DNA of 64,000 nucleotides from Hydrangea macrophylla. Its lineage: Eukaryota; Streptophyta; Magnoliopsida; Cornales; Hydrangeaceae. The stretch is from contig CM066983.1 of NCBI GenBank assembly GCA_033977485.1, forward strand, positions 107,723,580 through 107,787,579. Direction: 5' to 3'. This document shows positions 21,908 through 33,502 of the stretch, in pieces. Numbering within the stretch: position 1 is the stretch's first letter; each line of letters begins with the position of its first letter. The notes below the pieces were generated by a model. It was not told where the DNA came from and ran no database searches. It saw only the letters and a program-made list of their open reading frames with translations. A program made the translations under genes and the position numbers.

Positions 21908-22639
21908 CAATGGCGGGTCCAGGAATTTCATCCACTAGGGGCGAAAGGGACAACTCAGAAAGATAATTTTTTACGCACAAGTTAAGGAGGGTGCCAAGGT
22001 GAGGCCTGGAGGTGCTGCAACAGCTGCTGTTGTTTTTTTGTTTTTTTTGTTTTTTGTTTTAAGTTTGAAAATGAGGGTTAAGTGTTAGGAGGGTTAATTG
22101 TATTCAGGTCTTTTTTTAAACCAAGTGTTGGCCAGCTGGAAAGTTAGCCGTATAAATGAGAGCAACTTTTTTTTGTTACTTTCGTTAGAGTTTTACAATT
22201 TCAGAAAAGGACAAATAGTTCTCTAAGGCTCAGTTTGGTTCATGGATTTCATGACTCGTGAGAGAAAAGAAAAGGGGAAGGAAAACTAATCCACTTGTGT
22301 TTTCCATTGTGTTTTTTTCATGCTTAAATAAATAAAAATAAAATATAATTTTGATATATGAATAAAATAAGGGAAATGACCCTCCACATTTAAAATGTTT
22401 AATTTATTCTCCACTTCATTTGTTTTCTATCCTATTTTCCTGTTCGATTTCTTTATTACCAAACAAAGGAAAAGGTTTTCCTCTAGGTTTTTTTTTTCTT
22501 TCTTTTCCTTCACTAAATCCAAGAACTAAACAAAGCCTAAAGTTCAAATATTTTTTAAAACAATCATATACACCCTATTTTTTTCCTAAAAATTGAGTGG
22601 GGGTGACTGCCCCGATCGTCCTCATAGTGGGTCCGCCCC
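21908..22639. mobile_element. Possible non-autonomous hAT-like element
   Basis: The left end CAATGGCGGGTCCAGGAATT and the inverted right end CAGGGGCGGACCCACTATGA resemble each other and match a common plant repeat whose ends read GGGGCGGA(G/C)CCA. Flanking 8-mers are similar but not identical (CATCCGCC and CATCCTGC), so the boundary is tentative. A related end, GGGTGGAGCCAGGATTTGAT, occurs near 21285. Confidence 0.35.
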
Positions 22640-23103
22640 TGCATCCTGCCCCACCCTCATTATAGATGGATATAAATAAACCCATCTACTAGTTCTTGTA
22701 AAAGTAATCCTTCCTATAAAACCCAGTTAACTCATAATAGGTTCACTTATCGGTATAAATCTCGTCCCTTCCAGCCTGTCGTAACTTACTGCTGCAATGA
22801 TGCAGTCGACCGTTGATTTCCTGTGGGAGACTTGTAATCTTCCAACATTAGGGTTTTGAGTAAAGATTTCTTTGCTTACGTCATTTAATTCACGTCTATT
22901 GATTTGTGTGTACATTTAAAACTAGTCTCCTACTTTTACACGAACCTCGCTACACTCCAAATAGATCCATTAAATACATTCCTGTTATTTGAAATTCTTC
23001 TTTTTGACAAGTAATAGTTGTATTCGAGAGGCGCCTAAAAAGGGTGCTCCTATGTACATAGTGTGTATACATGATAGCATAACCATCTCATTTCAAGTTC
23101 TTG

Positions 23104-23289
23104 TACCTTTAATGAGAGTTTTCTTATGGTCAACTGAGGCGGTTCCTCGCAGAAATCTAGCTCTGTGAAATTGCAGCAAATCTGGAGGTAATATACTACC
23201 TTTAATGGGAGTTTTCTTACTGTCAACTGATGCGGTTCCTTGCAGGAATCTAGCTCTGTGAAATTGCAGTAAATCTGGAGGTAATATAC
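23104..23289. repeat. 93-bp tandem duplication
   Basis: Two units starting TACCTTTAATG at 23104 and 23197, followed by TACCTATGG at 23290. The units differ at a handful of positions. No coding role is evident. Confidence 0.9.
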
Positions 23290-25107
23290 TACCTATGGAT
23301 ATTTGCAAGGTTGACAGATTCCATCCGAATAAAGCCCCCTCGCCTTTCCATGAAGTTCACATTAACCAATAGGCTTTCCCACATAGTTTCAAGTGATGTT
23401 TGTTTAATGAGAGGATAGATTGGGGAAATACAATCACACTTCCATTTCCTGTTTTTCAGGCAAGTTAGAGATGTGTTTTCACGTTTTTCAGAACTTATTT
23501 TCCTATATACAGGAGCTGAATAATATCAATAAAACAGGGAAAGAGAAAGGGACGGCCAGTAAAATCAATAGGCGGAGATTTTACATAACCGGTGGTGTGA
23601 CCCACTGGTTCTTTATGATGAATGGGGCTGTCTGAGTAGTATTCCTAATACTAAAAGAAATGTTGTCTCAGGGGTGCATCTGTGCTTTAGAGTGTTACTT
23701 AAGAATTCCAGTTTCTTAACGACGAGTATCATAGAATAGTGGAGCCTTATCATTCAGAGGTGAGAATTTAAAATGTATTGAAAGTAATCTGTTACAAATA
23801 ACCGCAATAAAGAATGTGTTTGCCAATAACTTTAACGAGGAATGTGTTTATTATGCTACTGCAATCATTAATTCCCATGAAAGAAATGGGTTTTCCGTTC
23901 TTGTTAAATTGATCTTCAACGTGGAAGATCTTACCATGGTTTATGACTTTATGTTGTTATCTAGAGTATGGATGGAAATAAAATCACTTTTGGCATTTAA
24001 TAAGTTTCAGAACCAATGTGCTGATGACTTATCCTTCCAATGAATATTTTTTGGAAAGACAGCTCTAACTTATTTCTCACACCTCCAGAAAGCCTGGAGA
24101 TTTTTATCGTGTCGGTGTCTGTCAAACACTGCCAGATTGAATATGGACACAAGCATTGTGTGCTGATGTTTATCCCTTTGATGGTTTATTTATTTATTTG
24201 CCTGCTTCTTTTTCTTTTCTTTTTTTCACTCGCCTTGAAAAGGCTAGAGTGTTCTAGGTTCATTGGCTTTGTGCTTCTCCAACAGCGCCGGTGGTAGAAT
24301 TTTTTAGGGTCATGGAATTTGACAGGTAATGAATGTCCGAGAGAAAAGTTCATAGTTGTAGATTTTCTGGGTTGTGGCATTTGCAGGCAAAGAATGTCCA
24401 TCAGTTTTTGCAGGTAAATTCTGAAAACAAAGCTAGTTGCAGTATGTTTTCTGATACAATAAACTAGGGTTTCTGAATTTGTGAATGACCATATGGGACC
24501 ACTAGTTGGTTTACATGCCATCTGGCTATGACATGGTTATTGCCATTTAGGTCTTACCATGATCTTGGATATGGTCTTCTTTTTCCCTTCATTTTTGTAT
24601 CAACTGGTCTTAGAAAATTGAACATAAACACCCTCCTATATTCATGAGCTTGTGTAGATTAACACTGTTTGAGTACCAGAAAAAAGCTGCCTTTTTTTCC
24701 CTTTATGATGATCACAAGAAGTTTGTCCTACATCCGGGGGAGTGTTCGTATTCTGCAAAGATTAGTCTTAACTCCAAAAGTTCAACCCTTTTTGAAGAGT
24801 GTGTGCTTTTCCACTTCCAAGTACGTGAATTTTATATGATAAAAAAGCAAAAAGAAAAAGAAAAATAAAAAGATAAAACTAGAAAGTAGAAATTCTTTTG
24901 GTTGTGCTTATATAGGTATCTCACAAAGAGAGAATGTCCTAGGGGGACATGACATTCACCTAATATAGTTATTACCCATCTTTGCTTTGTACAGAAAGGA
25001 TATTTGTAGTTTACATCCTGGGGATGAAAGAATGGATTTGTTCTTTTGACCTGGGAACCTGGCAGAGTGAATCTTGCAAAGTAAATTCCGGCATTAATTT
25101 TAATTAT

Positions 25108-25500
25108 TCAGTTCGGCTTCCTAGTTCCTTGTAGAATTCTTTGGAGCTTGCTTGGCTCGCATGGTATGACCAGTACACCCCGTTGATCGAATCCAAATTC
25201 TTGTTCAGCGGCTTCCAGTAACTTGGTGAATGGAGGATATGCTAGATAACTTAGTGCAACCCAGAACCTCTTAGCCTCACCATTGCTCATAGCTATTACC
25301 GAAAAGTGCCCGCCCTTCAGATTATTACCCCCATTTTGACCCTTACTAGCATTATACCAATCTTTGGCTCTCCGACTGAAGAAGTAGAAGATACCTTTCT
25401 GCAATCTCTTCAGTGCTTGTTTAGCCCTAGTAAAAGAACTCTTCTTTTTGAGCTTCATTGTAAAGTGATAGTGATATTCTGAGCCTTGCTTTTGCTTCAT
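25108..25500 (-). CDS. SAUR family auxin-responsive protein
   Basis: A 130-residue intronless protein if started at ATG 25500. Upstream in-frame ATG 25599 is also possible but lies only about 8 bases from a TATA-like box, and ATG 25458 is an alternative. A basic N-terminus (KLKKKSSFTRAKQALKRLQ) precedes the SAUR core at about residues 64-124 (GHFSVIAMSN, FWVALSYLAYPPFTKLLEAA, EFGFDQRGVLVIPC, SKLQRIL). SAURs are short-lived, auxin-induced proteins; several inhibit PP2C.D phosphatases and so promote cell expansion (family knowledge). Length and lack of introns are typical. It stands alone, not in a SAUR cluster. I cannot assign the subgroup. Confidence 0.88.
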   Translation of the reverse strand: MKQKQGSEYHYHFTMKLKKKSSFTRAKQALKRLQKGIFYFFSRRAKDWYNASKGQNGGNNLKGGHFSVIAMSNGEAKRFWVALSYLAYPPFTKLLEAAEQEFGFDQRGVLVIPCEPSKLQRILQGTRKPN

Positions 25501-25606
25501 TTTCTGTTTTCTTTCTTGTTCACAATGGATATAAATAGATAAAGATATTAAGTACAGGGATGCATTTATCACAGAAAGTGATCTTATGTGGTCTGTCATG
25601 GCCTCA

Positions 25607-25616
25607 ACCCTTATTT
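25607..25616 (-). promoter_or_regulatory. TATA-like box upstream of the SAUR gene
   Basis: On the minus strand the bases read AATAAATAAG, 107 bases before ATG 25500. With transcription starting some 30 bases downstream, the first ATG (25599) would be missed, which is why 25500 was chosen as the start. Confidence 0.4.
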
Positions 25617-26809
25617 ATTGTCACCTATGAAAGGTCCTTTTATGAGTCACTCCAACTTGGCCTCCACTAGAGAAAAACAGGACTAAGAGAGGGATTTCAC
25701 GGGAGAAGAACCTTTGTGGTGATGGAAGGAGGTTTGCTAATTATTTAACATTCTTATCCATATTGATTGATAGCTTAAAAGAGAAGAATGTGCACTGCTG
25801 GCAAATGTGTATATAGAAATGTTCAGAAACACAACCGTACATTTGGTTGGTGATCGTGGCTAGGGCATCAGCCACTCAAGTTTGGCTGTACCATATAAGA
25901 GAAAAAGGACTGTTCATTGGGTGTTTTGAAGCCTTAATACAAAGAAGTTGGAAGTGCATGCACCATAGCCGTATAGGTGCATGCATTTGGGGAAAGATAG
26001 TTTGATTTTTTGATTTCATCACCTGTGGTTGGAGCTTTGTTTAAATGGGTTTAGCATACGACATTAAAAAGGCATTAATGGTAAACACCTTGTGACTGCT
26101 ATATTTAGCAACAATGTTAGGGGAATTAACAAATTCCACTACACTCGCACTCACACTCTATCTCTCTCCTAATAGTTAGTAAGTGTTGGTGAGATTTGTT
26201 TGTACCCCTAGCATTGTCCAGTTAGTATTTAAGGGGTTGTCTATAGAATCTGATCATGAGGTATATTTATTTTCTGCAATGCAAAAGACTAGCTTGGTTT
26301 TGCCCCAACTGAGTAAATCTTCTTTTGTAGCACCTAATTGCTGCGAGAAATTTGGAATCTCATAACCAACACACTCAATCAAGTGGTTGGAGAACAAGAA
26401 CCCATGTTCCATTATTGGATTGTTTTCTTCTGCCAAAGCCATCCCAGCAATGTACATTAGCAACCGGAAGGTGCTAATGGGTCCGAATCCAGTTCAAACT
26501 GTTTGACAAAATGAGATCATTGCATAGTGAAAGGGAAAAAGACATATTTCCAAGAATATGAGCTCTGAAGTACAAAGATAATCCAAGAATATGAACTCTA
26601 AATTACAAGGATAAAATTAACAGCCAAAGCTCTACATTTTCGGTCCGTTGTCCCATTTTATCCAACAAGGGCATTAGCAAGTTTCTTGCGGGAAATGCAG
26701 CCACAAAAATAACAGAACATTCCACTCTCATTACCTATTTAACGGGAAAAAGAAAACATTTCTAAGTTTAAAAAACAGGCGAGAGTTGTCTTTTTTTTTT
26801 TTTTTTTTT
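25617..26809. other. Intergenic between the SAUR gene and EMC5
   Basis: Promoter side of the SAUR gene and the 3' side of EMC5. No gene recognised. A minus-strand open frame at 26254-26463 (69 codons) is not recognisable and is left unannotated. A T-run at 26791-26810 abuts the EMC5 stop codon. Confidence 0.4.
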
Positions 26810-29448
26810 TTACTTCAACTTCAAATCACTGTTTGATGGAAATGCTTTGCCACGATGGTTGAAGATCATGAAATCCAGATTGGCAGGTAAAGAAACTATC
26901 CTGCATTCCCAAAAACACCAGTCCTGAAATAAGTTGTCTGAAACATTTCCCAACATACATCAAAGCAATACAAAATTGGTACCATCTTTTTGCATTCGAG
27001 GGCAAAACACAGGACAGTAAATAAAAAGAAAGGTTGAAGAATCAGTAATACAATTCACTACTGCTGGGCATACAATTACAACTAACAACTCCATCATAGG
27101 TCCCTTTCTTTGCTTACACAGTGGATTGGATGAAATCTAATGATAAATCATTCCATTGGTAAGAAGTGAGTGAAGTAATCTGTCATACAACATACAAAAG
27201 CAAAAGCAAAAGCAATGCAGATCTAAAAGATAAAACAATAAAAAATAATAAAATAATAAAACGAATAATGAATAAACTAGCAAAAGCAATTAAAAAAAAA
27301 AAACTAGATGTGGCAAAAGCAATGCAGATCTAAATGATAAAACCTAAAAGAAATAATATGAAACAGCCCAGGATCATTTTTCAATCTTCATAGATTACAT
27401 TATTAGTACATTGTACACTATAAAGGGCAAAGCCCACTACACGAGGTTCCCACCAATGAGGGGAATACACGGACTTACCCCCTCATGTGGGAGTAAAAAT
27501 TGGGTATCACGGTGATACCAACTAGGATTTTATCCCCTCACACATGTTTTAAAATTTTGCTGAGTTAGCGAAATTTTTTGGTGAGTTGGACAAGAAATCC
27601 CCAAGACATCGAGGGCCAGATGAATTCATACAGGATTTTTATTGGGTTGTGATACCACGTAGGATTCTACACCCGTTGTGTTCAATATTTTTCCTCATGT
27701 GGAGGGGCTGTTTCCAAGTTCAAACATGAGACACCGATGCCACTTTATAGAGAATAACATCGGGCTTATTATGCTTAATTAGAAATTATTGAATAAATCA
27801 GAACAATTTTCCAAACTTGAAGTACATTTGTCACAACACATCACCTTAACCCCTCATGTTGAGCGGCTGTTTCCAAGTTCATACAGGAGACACCGACTTC
27901 ACTTTATAGATAATAACAGCGGGATAATAATGCTTGATTAGAAAAATTTGAATACATCAGAACATTTTTCCAAACATGAAGTACATTAGTCACAACACGT
28001 CATGCATTGCAGTAAGCTCTATTCAGTATATGAAGAGTACCCACAAAATGACAAGGTGACTACAATTAGCATTAACTTGGCCTCTATGACTTCATTTGGT
28101 ATCTATGATCTATACTGTTGCTTGATATGAAGTATGAAATTGCTCCCAATTAGTTATTGCAGTAAGAGAAGCTTGGCCTCTAAAGAGAGAGAATCAATTA
28201 TCTGTGAACAGGGATCTTCAAGAAATAATTTACAATTTGACTGTTCATTGGTAGTGAAATGGCTAGAATGACAATTGAGACTATAAAAACCACAAATAGG
28301 CCATAAAATTGAACAAATACAGACACAGTGAGCTACCTAGAAAAGAGAAATGCTGATGCAGCCATGTAAATCGTGGGGATCAGGCTATTAGAAAGAGTCG
28401 GCAAGTTGAGTGGAACAGTTTGAACAAAGACTGACAGTCGACACTATAAAAACCACAAATGGGCCATAAATTTGAACAAATACAGACACAGTGAGCTAAC
28501 TAGAAAAGATAAATGCTCATGCAGTCATGTAAATTGTGGGGATCAGGCTATTCGAAGAGTCAGCAAGTTGAGTGGAACAGTTTGAAAAGAGTATACAACT
28601 CGTAGATTTTACTCTGCAATTCAAGAACTCAACTACACATTAACATAGTGATGGTACCCAAAAAGTTACGACCAGTGAATTTGCTACTCTATGACCATCA
28701 AACTAAAATGGCTTCCGAATAATTATGATTTTTTTTCTCTACCATCACCAGAGTGAAATATCGTCGTTCCACGTATTTGTGTAATAGAATAAAAAATTGT
28801 CAACAGATCACTAAAAATGATAACATAAATTACATTCCTAGACAATACCTTATATTCAGTTGGTTAGGTAATCTCTTATTTGACCGCAGTCTATATTTTG
28901 TAGTATGAATAGCAACTTTAACTACTGGAAAGAAAAATCTGATTCATGTTCTAGATGAATAACAATTACAATTAAAAAATAAATAAAATATTTCAAAAAA
29001 GAAGGTACCTTTGAGATTGAAATACAGAGACAAGGTAAAGTGTACCTGTTCTCATCTGAATCAGGTAGGATCGAGAGGAACTTCCCCGGCACCGTCAGCG
29101 CTGCCCACATGCAAAAAACCAACCCTAGAATCAACTCAGCCACCACCTGCATTCATGAAACCCTAAATATGCATAAGCACCACAAACCCTAAAATCACAC
29201 ACACAAAAACACACACACACACACACACAGAGGAATATATTACATTAAAAGGGGGTCCGGAAAACTCCTCCTCCATGATCTTAAGAAGAGACCTATCTGA
29301 AAGCAGATCAAACACAATCAGATAACTAAAAAGTGATCAATAGTGAAACTGGGTAGTGGATGTGAGAGAGGTTACACTGGATGGTAGAGTAGGCTGCGTG
29401 GGAGAGGATCAGAACTCCCAGTACGCCGACGACGAAGCCCAACCCCAT
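26810..29448 (-). CDS. EMC5: ER membrane complex subunit 5 / membrane magnesium transporter (MMGT)
   Basis: Four exons: 29376-29448, 29244-29296, 29046-29146, 26810-26900. They join in frame (phases 1, 0, 2) to 105 residues plus stop, with GT-AG borders at all three introns. The protein begins MGLGFVVGVLGVLILSHAAY, a first membrane helix, continues with KIMEEEFSGPP, a second helix (VVAELILGLVFCMWAALTVP), the GKFLSILPDSDEN loop, and a tail with DFMIFNHRGKAF. This matches the EMC5/MMGT family in length and order. EMC5 is part of the ER membrane protein complex, which inserts and folds multispanning proteins; a magnesium-transport role has also been claimed for the family. Introns 1 and 2 are short (79 and 97 bp), while intron 3 is 2145 bp and holds direct repeats. 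Confidence 0.93.
27700..27960. repeat. Direct repeat in EMC5 intron 3
   Basis: The phrase GGCTGTTTCCAAGTTCA followed by GAGACACCGA and CTTTATAGA-AATAACA-CGGG occurs twice, near 27706 and 27853, about 147 bases apart, with several mismatches. The unit ends with AATAAATCAGAACA-TTTTCCAAAC. Confidence 0.7.
28279..28587. repeat. 163-bp tandem duplication in EMC5 intron 3
   Basis: Copies at about 28279-28426 and 28442-28587 share CTATAAAAACCACAAAT, GAACAAATACAGACACAGTG and GTTGAGTGGAACAGTTTGAA, with roughly ten differences, so the duplication is not recent. Confidence 0.85.
29196..29230. repeat. (AC)n microsatellite in EMC5 intron 2
   Basis: AC-rich run with one A insertion, within the 97-bp second intron of EMC5. 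A length change here would alter the size of this short intron. Confidence 0.85.
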
Positions 29449-29993
29449 TCTACGAATCGATCGCCGACCGATGAAATCTCCGAGAGTTTTGATTACAACT
29501 ATTGCCTGCTAAACCAGAAAGCCTTAAAAAGTAGTATTATAAGCTCCGCCCTAGACTCCACTCCCTAGTTGTAAACTCTAAATTGTAAACGCCGAAGTGA
29601 CGTCGTTTCTACAGCCTTGTTCGGTTTAATTGTATGTGGCTACATGAAAAGGAGAAAGAAAATGAGGTGTTTCACTTGTGTAATCTTTCTTGGTTAATTA
29701 CTGGTAAATTTTAAAAAATTTCTAAACTACAATTGTATATGTGAATGAAGTACAGCATTCAAAATGTTTTGGTTTATTTATCACATTATTCTCTTTTGTT
29801 TCTTATTTTTTTCATCCTTTTCCTTATTATTAATTAAATAAATAAAAATGTTTTTTTTTTAATTTTATTTTTTATTATATAATCTTTTTTATTTTCCCTC
29901 AGTAAATTTAAAAACCAAACAATTTTTTTACACACTGGATCCAAATCTCATATGGGATACCCAATTTAAAACGGTGTTGAGAAGTTTATAACA
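29449..29993. other. EMC5 upstream region
   Basis: EMC5 5' leader and promoter on the minus strand, followed by AT-rich DNA. No gene or clear TATA box seen. Confidence 0.4.
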
Positions 29994-30223
29994 ATTTATT
30001 TATCTATTTCTTTGGGTAATTTCGTAAATATCACCTACCTCGCCTGAGGTTTAAACTAATTAAAATACCTCTCCTCACGTTTCAGGAATTTCACTTACCT
30101 TCTTTATTTTTAAATAGGGTGAATTACACTTTACACCTTTTGCAGTTTGGATGTGATGTCATTTGGTCCCTGTAGTTTCAATTTTGTCAATTTAATCCTT
30201 AGAGTTCAGTTTATGTTCAATGT

Positions 30224-30420
30224 TAGGGGTGAAATTCGGTTGGTTCAGTTCGGTTTTGGTTGGTTTTGAGAGTTTTAAAAACTGACTGAATGTTCATTTT
30301 TTGGTCAGGTCGGGTCGGTTCGGTTTAGTTCGGCTTGTAACTCGAGGTTTTTTGGAAAATCGATCGGACTGCTCGGTGCGGTCGTTCGGCCCAGTTTTCG
30401 GTCTTCAACTTTCACCCCTA
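30224..30420. mobile_element. hAT-type MITE, 197 bp (copy 1)
   Basis: Terminal inverted repeats TAGGGGTGAAA / TTTCACCCCTA with a perfect 8-bp target duplication TTCAATGT (30216-30223 and 30421-30428). The interior is rich in CGGTTCGGTT-type repeats. It is itself inserted between inverted halves of another repeat (CTGTAGTTTCAATTTTGTCA near 30170; the inverse near 30637). Confidence 0.9.
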
Positions 30421-31461
30421 TTCAATGTAGTCCATTTATGAAAATTTTCTAGAATTTTTTTACAAAATCAGGTCATGTGATGCACACAGGAGGTATGGTT
30501 AAAGGCATAATGACAAATTTAGTTAGGAAAATTACACTTTACACACCTATATTGAATCTAAATCTGTCAAAAATTGTAAGCAAAAATTGATGAATGGATT
30601 ATATTGAATCTAAACTGAAACTGTAAGGACCAAAATGACAAAATTGAAACTACAGCAACCAAAGTGAAATCACAACCAAATTATAGGAGTACAAAAATAT
30701 GATTTAGCCTTTTAAATACAGTATTTGTTTCAGTTTCCCCTCTCTCCCTTTAACAAATCATTAGAAATTCAAGGGAATCTAACTCTAAAAAAAAAGAAAA
30801 AAAAAGAGAGATAATGAGATTCCTAAAACATGAGAGGAGGTATGCGTATTAAGGTCAAACTTTACGGGAGGTAAAATGATGTTTACCATATTTCTTTTTA
30901 CAATATGACATTGAGATTGGTATGTTTGTGAATAAAGCAACTTTCATAATTTCTCGTTTTTTGAAGCCTTGAAATTATATTAACATTCTAATCGCAGTTC
31001 AAATATATATTTTTTTTCATTCACTTTAGGTGAGGAAGAACTTTGACATTTTCTATCCTATCTTAAATGTGGTTCCTATTTCCATAAAAAAAAAAAAAAA
31101 AAAAAATGTGGTTCCTATATATGTAATAGTTGACGAAGAACCTTGGACATTTTTTTAAGGTTTTTTTGGTATAAATTGTGTGCTTATAACTTATTTCTTT
31201 TAATGTGATTTTCACGGGCTAAAAGAGACTATGTCCTTCAAATTAGGACTTTAAGTGTAAAAAGTTAAATTGGATTTAAATGGTCTACATTACAAAAGTT
31301 TGTAGTTACCGAACAATAAATATGAAAGGTGTGAGTATTCCAAATTTTTGGTGTGCAATAGAAATTGAGATCGAGGAAATTTTGGACGGTTTTATCTTGG
31401 GTACCAAGTGATATGTACGAACTGTTTGTACACAACGAAATATTCTAAAGAGACAAAGATT

Positions 31462-31625
31462 CTCTAAAAAGGGCCACCTCTTTTTATTAAAGAGAGGGCC
31501 TCTGTTTTGACCGTCAGATTGTGTTTAAAAACTGTGAAATGACAAAACTGTCATTAATGAAAACACGATCTGACGGCCAAATTAGAGGTCCTCTCTTTAA
31601 TAAAAAGAGGACGCCCTTTTTAGAG
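31462..31625. mobile_element. Hairpin MITE (copy 1)
   Basis: Arms of 65 bases (31462-31526 and 31561-31625), starting CTCTAAAAAGGGC and ending GCCCTTTTTAGAG, around a 34-base loop. The arms pair with few mismatches. No target duplication was identified with confidence. Confidence 0.8.
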
Positions 31626-31976
31626 CCTAACTGTCTAAAGAGAACAATATTCCCGACTCCATCCGTAATTTGTTAAAGAGACTACTGGTGCGATAATTCT
31701 ATTCCAATCTAATTTACATGTTACTACAATTATATTAGTAAATATCATTTATTTATCTATTTCTTTGGGTAATTTCGTAAATATCACCTACCTCGCCTGA
31801 GGTTTAAACTAATTAAAATACCTCTCCTCACGTTTCAGGAATTTCACTTACCTTCTTTATTTTTAAATATGGTGAATTACACTTTACACCTTTTGCAGTT
31901 TGGATGTGATGTCATTTGGTCCCTGTAGTTTCAATTTTGTCAATTTAATCCTTAGAGTTCAGTTTATGTTCAATGT

Positions 31977-32173
31977 TAGGGGTGAAATTCGGTTGGTTCA
32001 GTTCGGTTTTGGTTGGTTTTGAGAGTTTTAAAAACTGACTGAATGTTCATTTTTTTGTCAGGTCGGGTCGGTTCGGTTTAGTTCGGCTTGTAACTCGAGG
32101 TTTTTTGGAAAATCGATCGGACTGCTCGGTGCGGTCGTTCGGCCCAGTTTTCGGTCTTCAACTTTCACCCCTA
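31977..32173. mobile_element. hAT-type MITE, 197 bp (copy 2)
   Basis: Exact positional counterpart of 30224-30420, with the same TTCAATGT duplications (31969-31976 and following 32173). Confidence 0.9.
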
Positions 32174-33208
32174 TTCAATGTAGTCCATTTATGAAAATTT
32201 TCTAGAATTTTTTTACAAAATCAGGTCATGTGATGCACACAGGAGGTATGGTTAAAGGCATAATGACAAATTTAGTTAGGAAAATTACACTTTACACACC
32301 TATATTGAATCTAAATCTGTCAAAAATTGTAAGCAAAAATTGATGAATGGATTATATTGAATCTAAACTGAAACTGTAAGGACCAAAATGACAAAATTGA
32401 AACTACAGCAACCAAAGTGAAATCACAACCAAATTATAGGAGTACAAAAATATGATTTAGCCTTTTAAATACAGTATTTGTTTCAGTTTCCCCTCTCTCC
32501 CTTTAACAAATCATTAGAAATTCAAGGGAATCTAACTCTAAAAAAAAAGAAAAGAAAAGAGAGATAATGAGATTCCTAAAACATGAGAGGAGGTATGCGT
32601 ATTAAGGTCAAACTTTACGGGAGGTAAAATGATATTTACCATATTTCTTTTTACAATATGACATTGAGATTGGTATGTTTGTGAATAAAGCAACTTTCAT
32701 AATTTCTCGTTTTTTGAAGCCTTGAAATTATATTAACATTCTAATCGCAGTTCAAATATATATTTTTTTTCATTCACTTTAGGTGAGGAAGAACTTTGAC
32801 ATTTTCTATCCTATCTTAAATGTGGTTCCTATTTCCATTAAAAAAAAATAAAATGTGGTTCCTATATATGTAATAGTTGACGAAGAACCTTGGACATTTT
32901 TTTAAGGTTTTTTTGGTATAAATTGTGTGCTTATAACTTATTTCTTTTAATGTGATTTTCACGGGCTAAAAGAGACTATGTCCTTCAAATTAGGACTTTA
33001 AGTGTAAAAAGTTAAATTGGATTTAAATGGTCTACATTACAAAAGTTTGTAGTTACCGAACAATAAATATGAAAGGTGTGAGTATTCCAAATTTTTGGTG
33101 TGCAATAGAAATTGAGATCGAGGAAATTTTGGACGGTTTTATCTTGGGTACCAAGTGATATGTACGAACTGTTTGTACACAACGAAATATTCTAAAGAGA
33201 CAAAGATT

Positions 33209-33372
33209 CTCTAAAAAGGGCCACCTCTTTTTATTAAAGAGAGGGCCTCTGTTTTGACCGTCAGATTGTGTTTAAAAACTGTGAAATGACAAAACTGTCA
33301 TTAATGAAAACACGATCTGACGGCCAAATTAGAGGTCCTCTCTTTAATAAAAAGAGGACGCCCTTTTTAGAG
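33209..33372. mobile_element. Hairpin MITE (copy 2)
   Basis: Counterpart of 31462-31625, offset 1747, with the same 65-base arms. Confidence 0.8.
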
Positions 33373-33502
33373 CCTAACTGTCTAAAGAGAACAATATTCC
33401 CGACTCCATCCGTAATTTGTTAAAGAGACTACTGGTGCGATAATTCTATTCCAATCTAATTTACATGTTACTACAATTATATTAGTCCAAAATTTAAAGC
33501 AA

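Larger units (their letters stand above)
20509..25107. other. Intergenic between TAF8 and the SAUR gene
   Basis: 20509 to roughly 20700 is the TAF8 3' untranslated region. The rest has no recognisable gene. It contains a C8 run (21779-21787), a poly-T/G run near 22030-22060, tandem repeats (separate entries) and AT-rich DNA. Several small open frames (for example 23816-24043 and 24040-24297) match nothing I know. Confidence 0.4.
29994..31739. repeat. 1.75-kb tandem duplication, copy 1
   Basis: Starts ATTTATTTATCTATTTC and ends ATTATATTAGT. Almost every block recurs 1747-1753 bases downstream in copy 2. Differences seen are mainly in homopolymers (a longer A-run at about 31087-31106) plus a few point changes. 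No coding sequence. It contains two MITEs (30224-30420 and 31462-31625). Confidence 0.95.
31747..33486. repeat. 1.75-kb tandem duplication, copy 2
   Basis: Second copy of 29994-31739, 7 bases further on (AAATATC between them), 1740 bases long. Both MITEs are at matching positions, so both had inserted before the duplication. Confidence 0.95.

Noticed and set aside
25108..25599. SAUR start at ATG 25599
   Set aside because: It lies almost on the TATA-like box and would add 33 residues unlike SAUR N-termini; ATG 25500 preferred.
26254..26463. 69-codon minus-strand frame (contains HGFLFSNHLIECVGYEI)
   Set aside because: Looks protein-like but I recognise no family, there is no matching neighbouring exon, and it is short. 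It could be an exon remnant.
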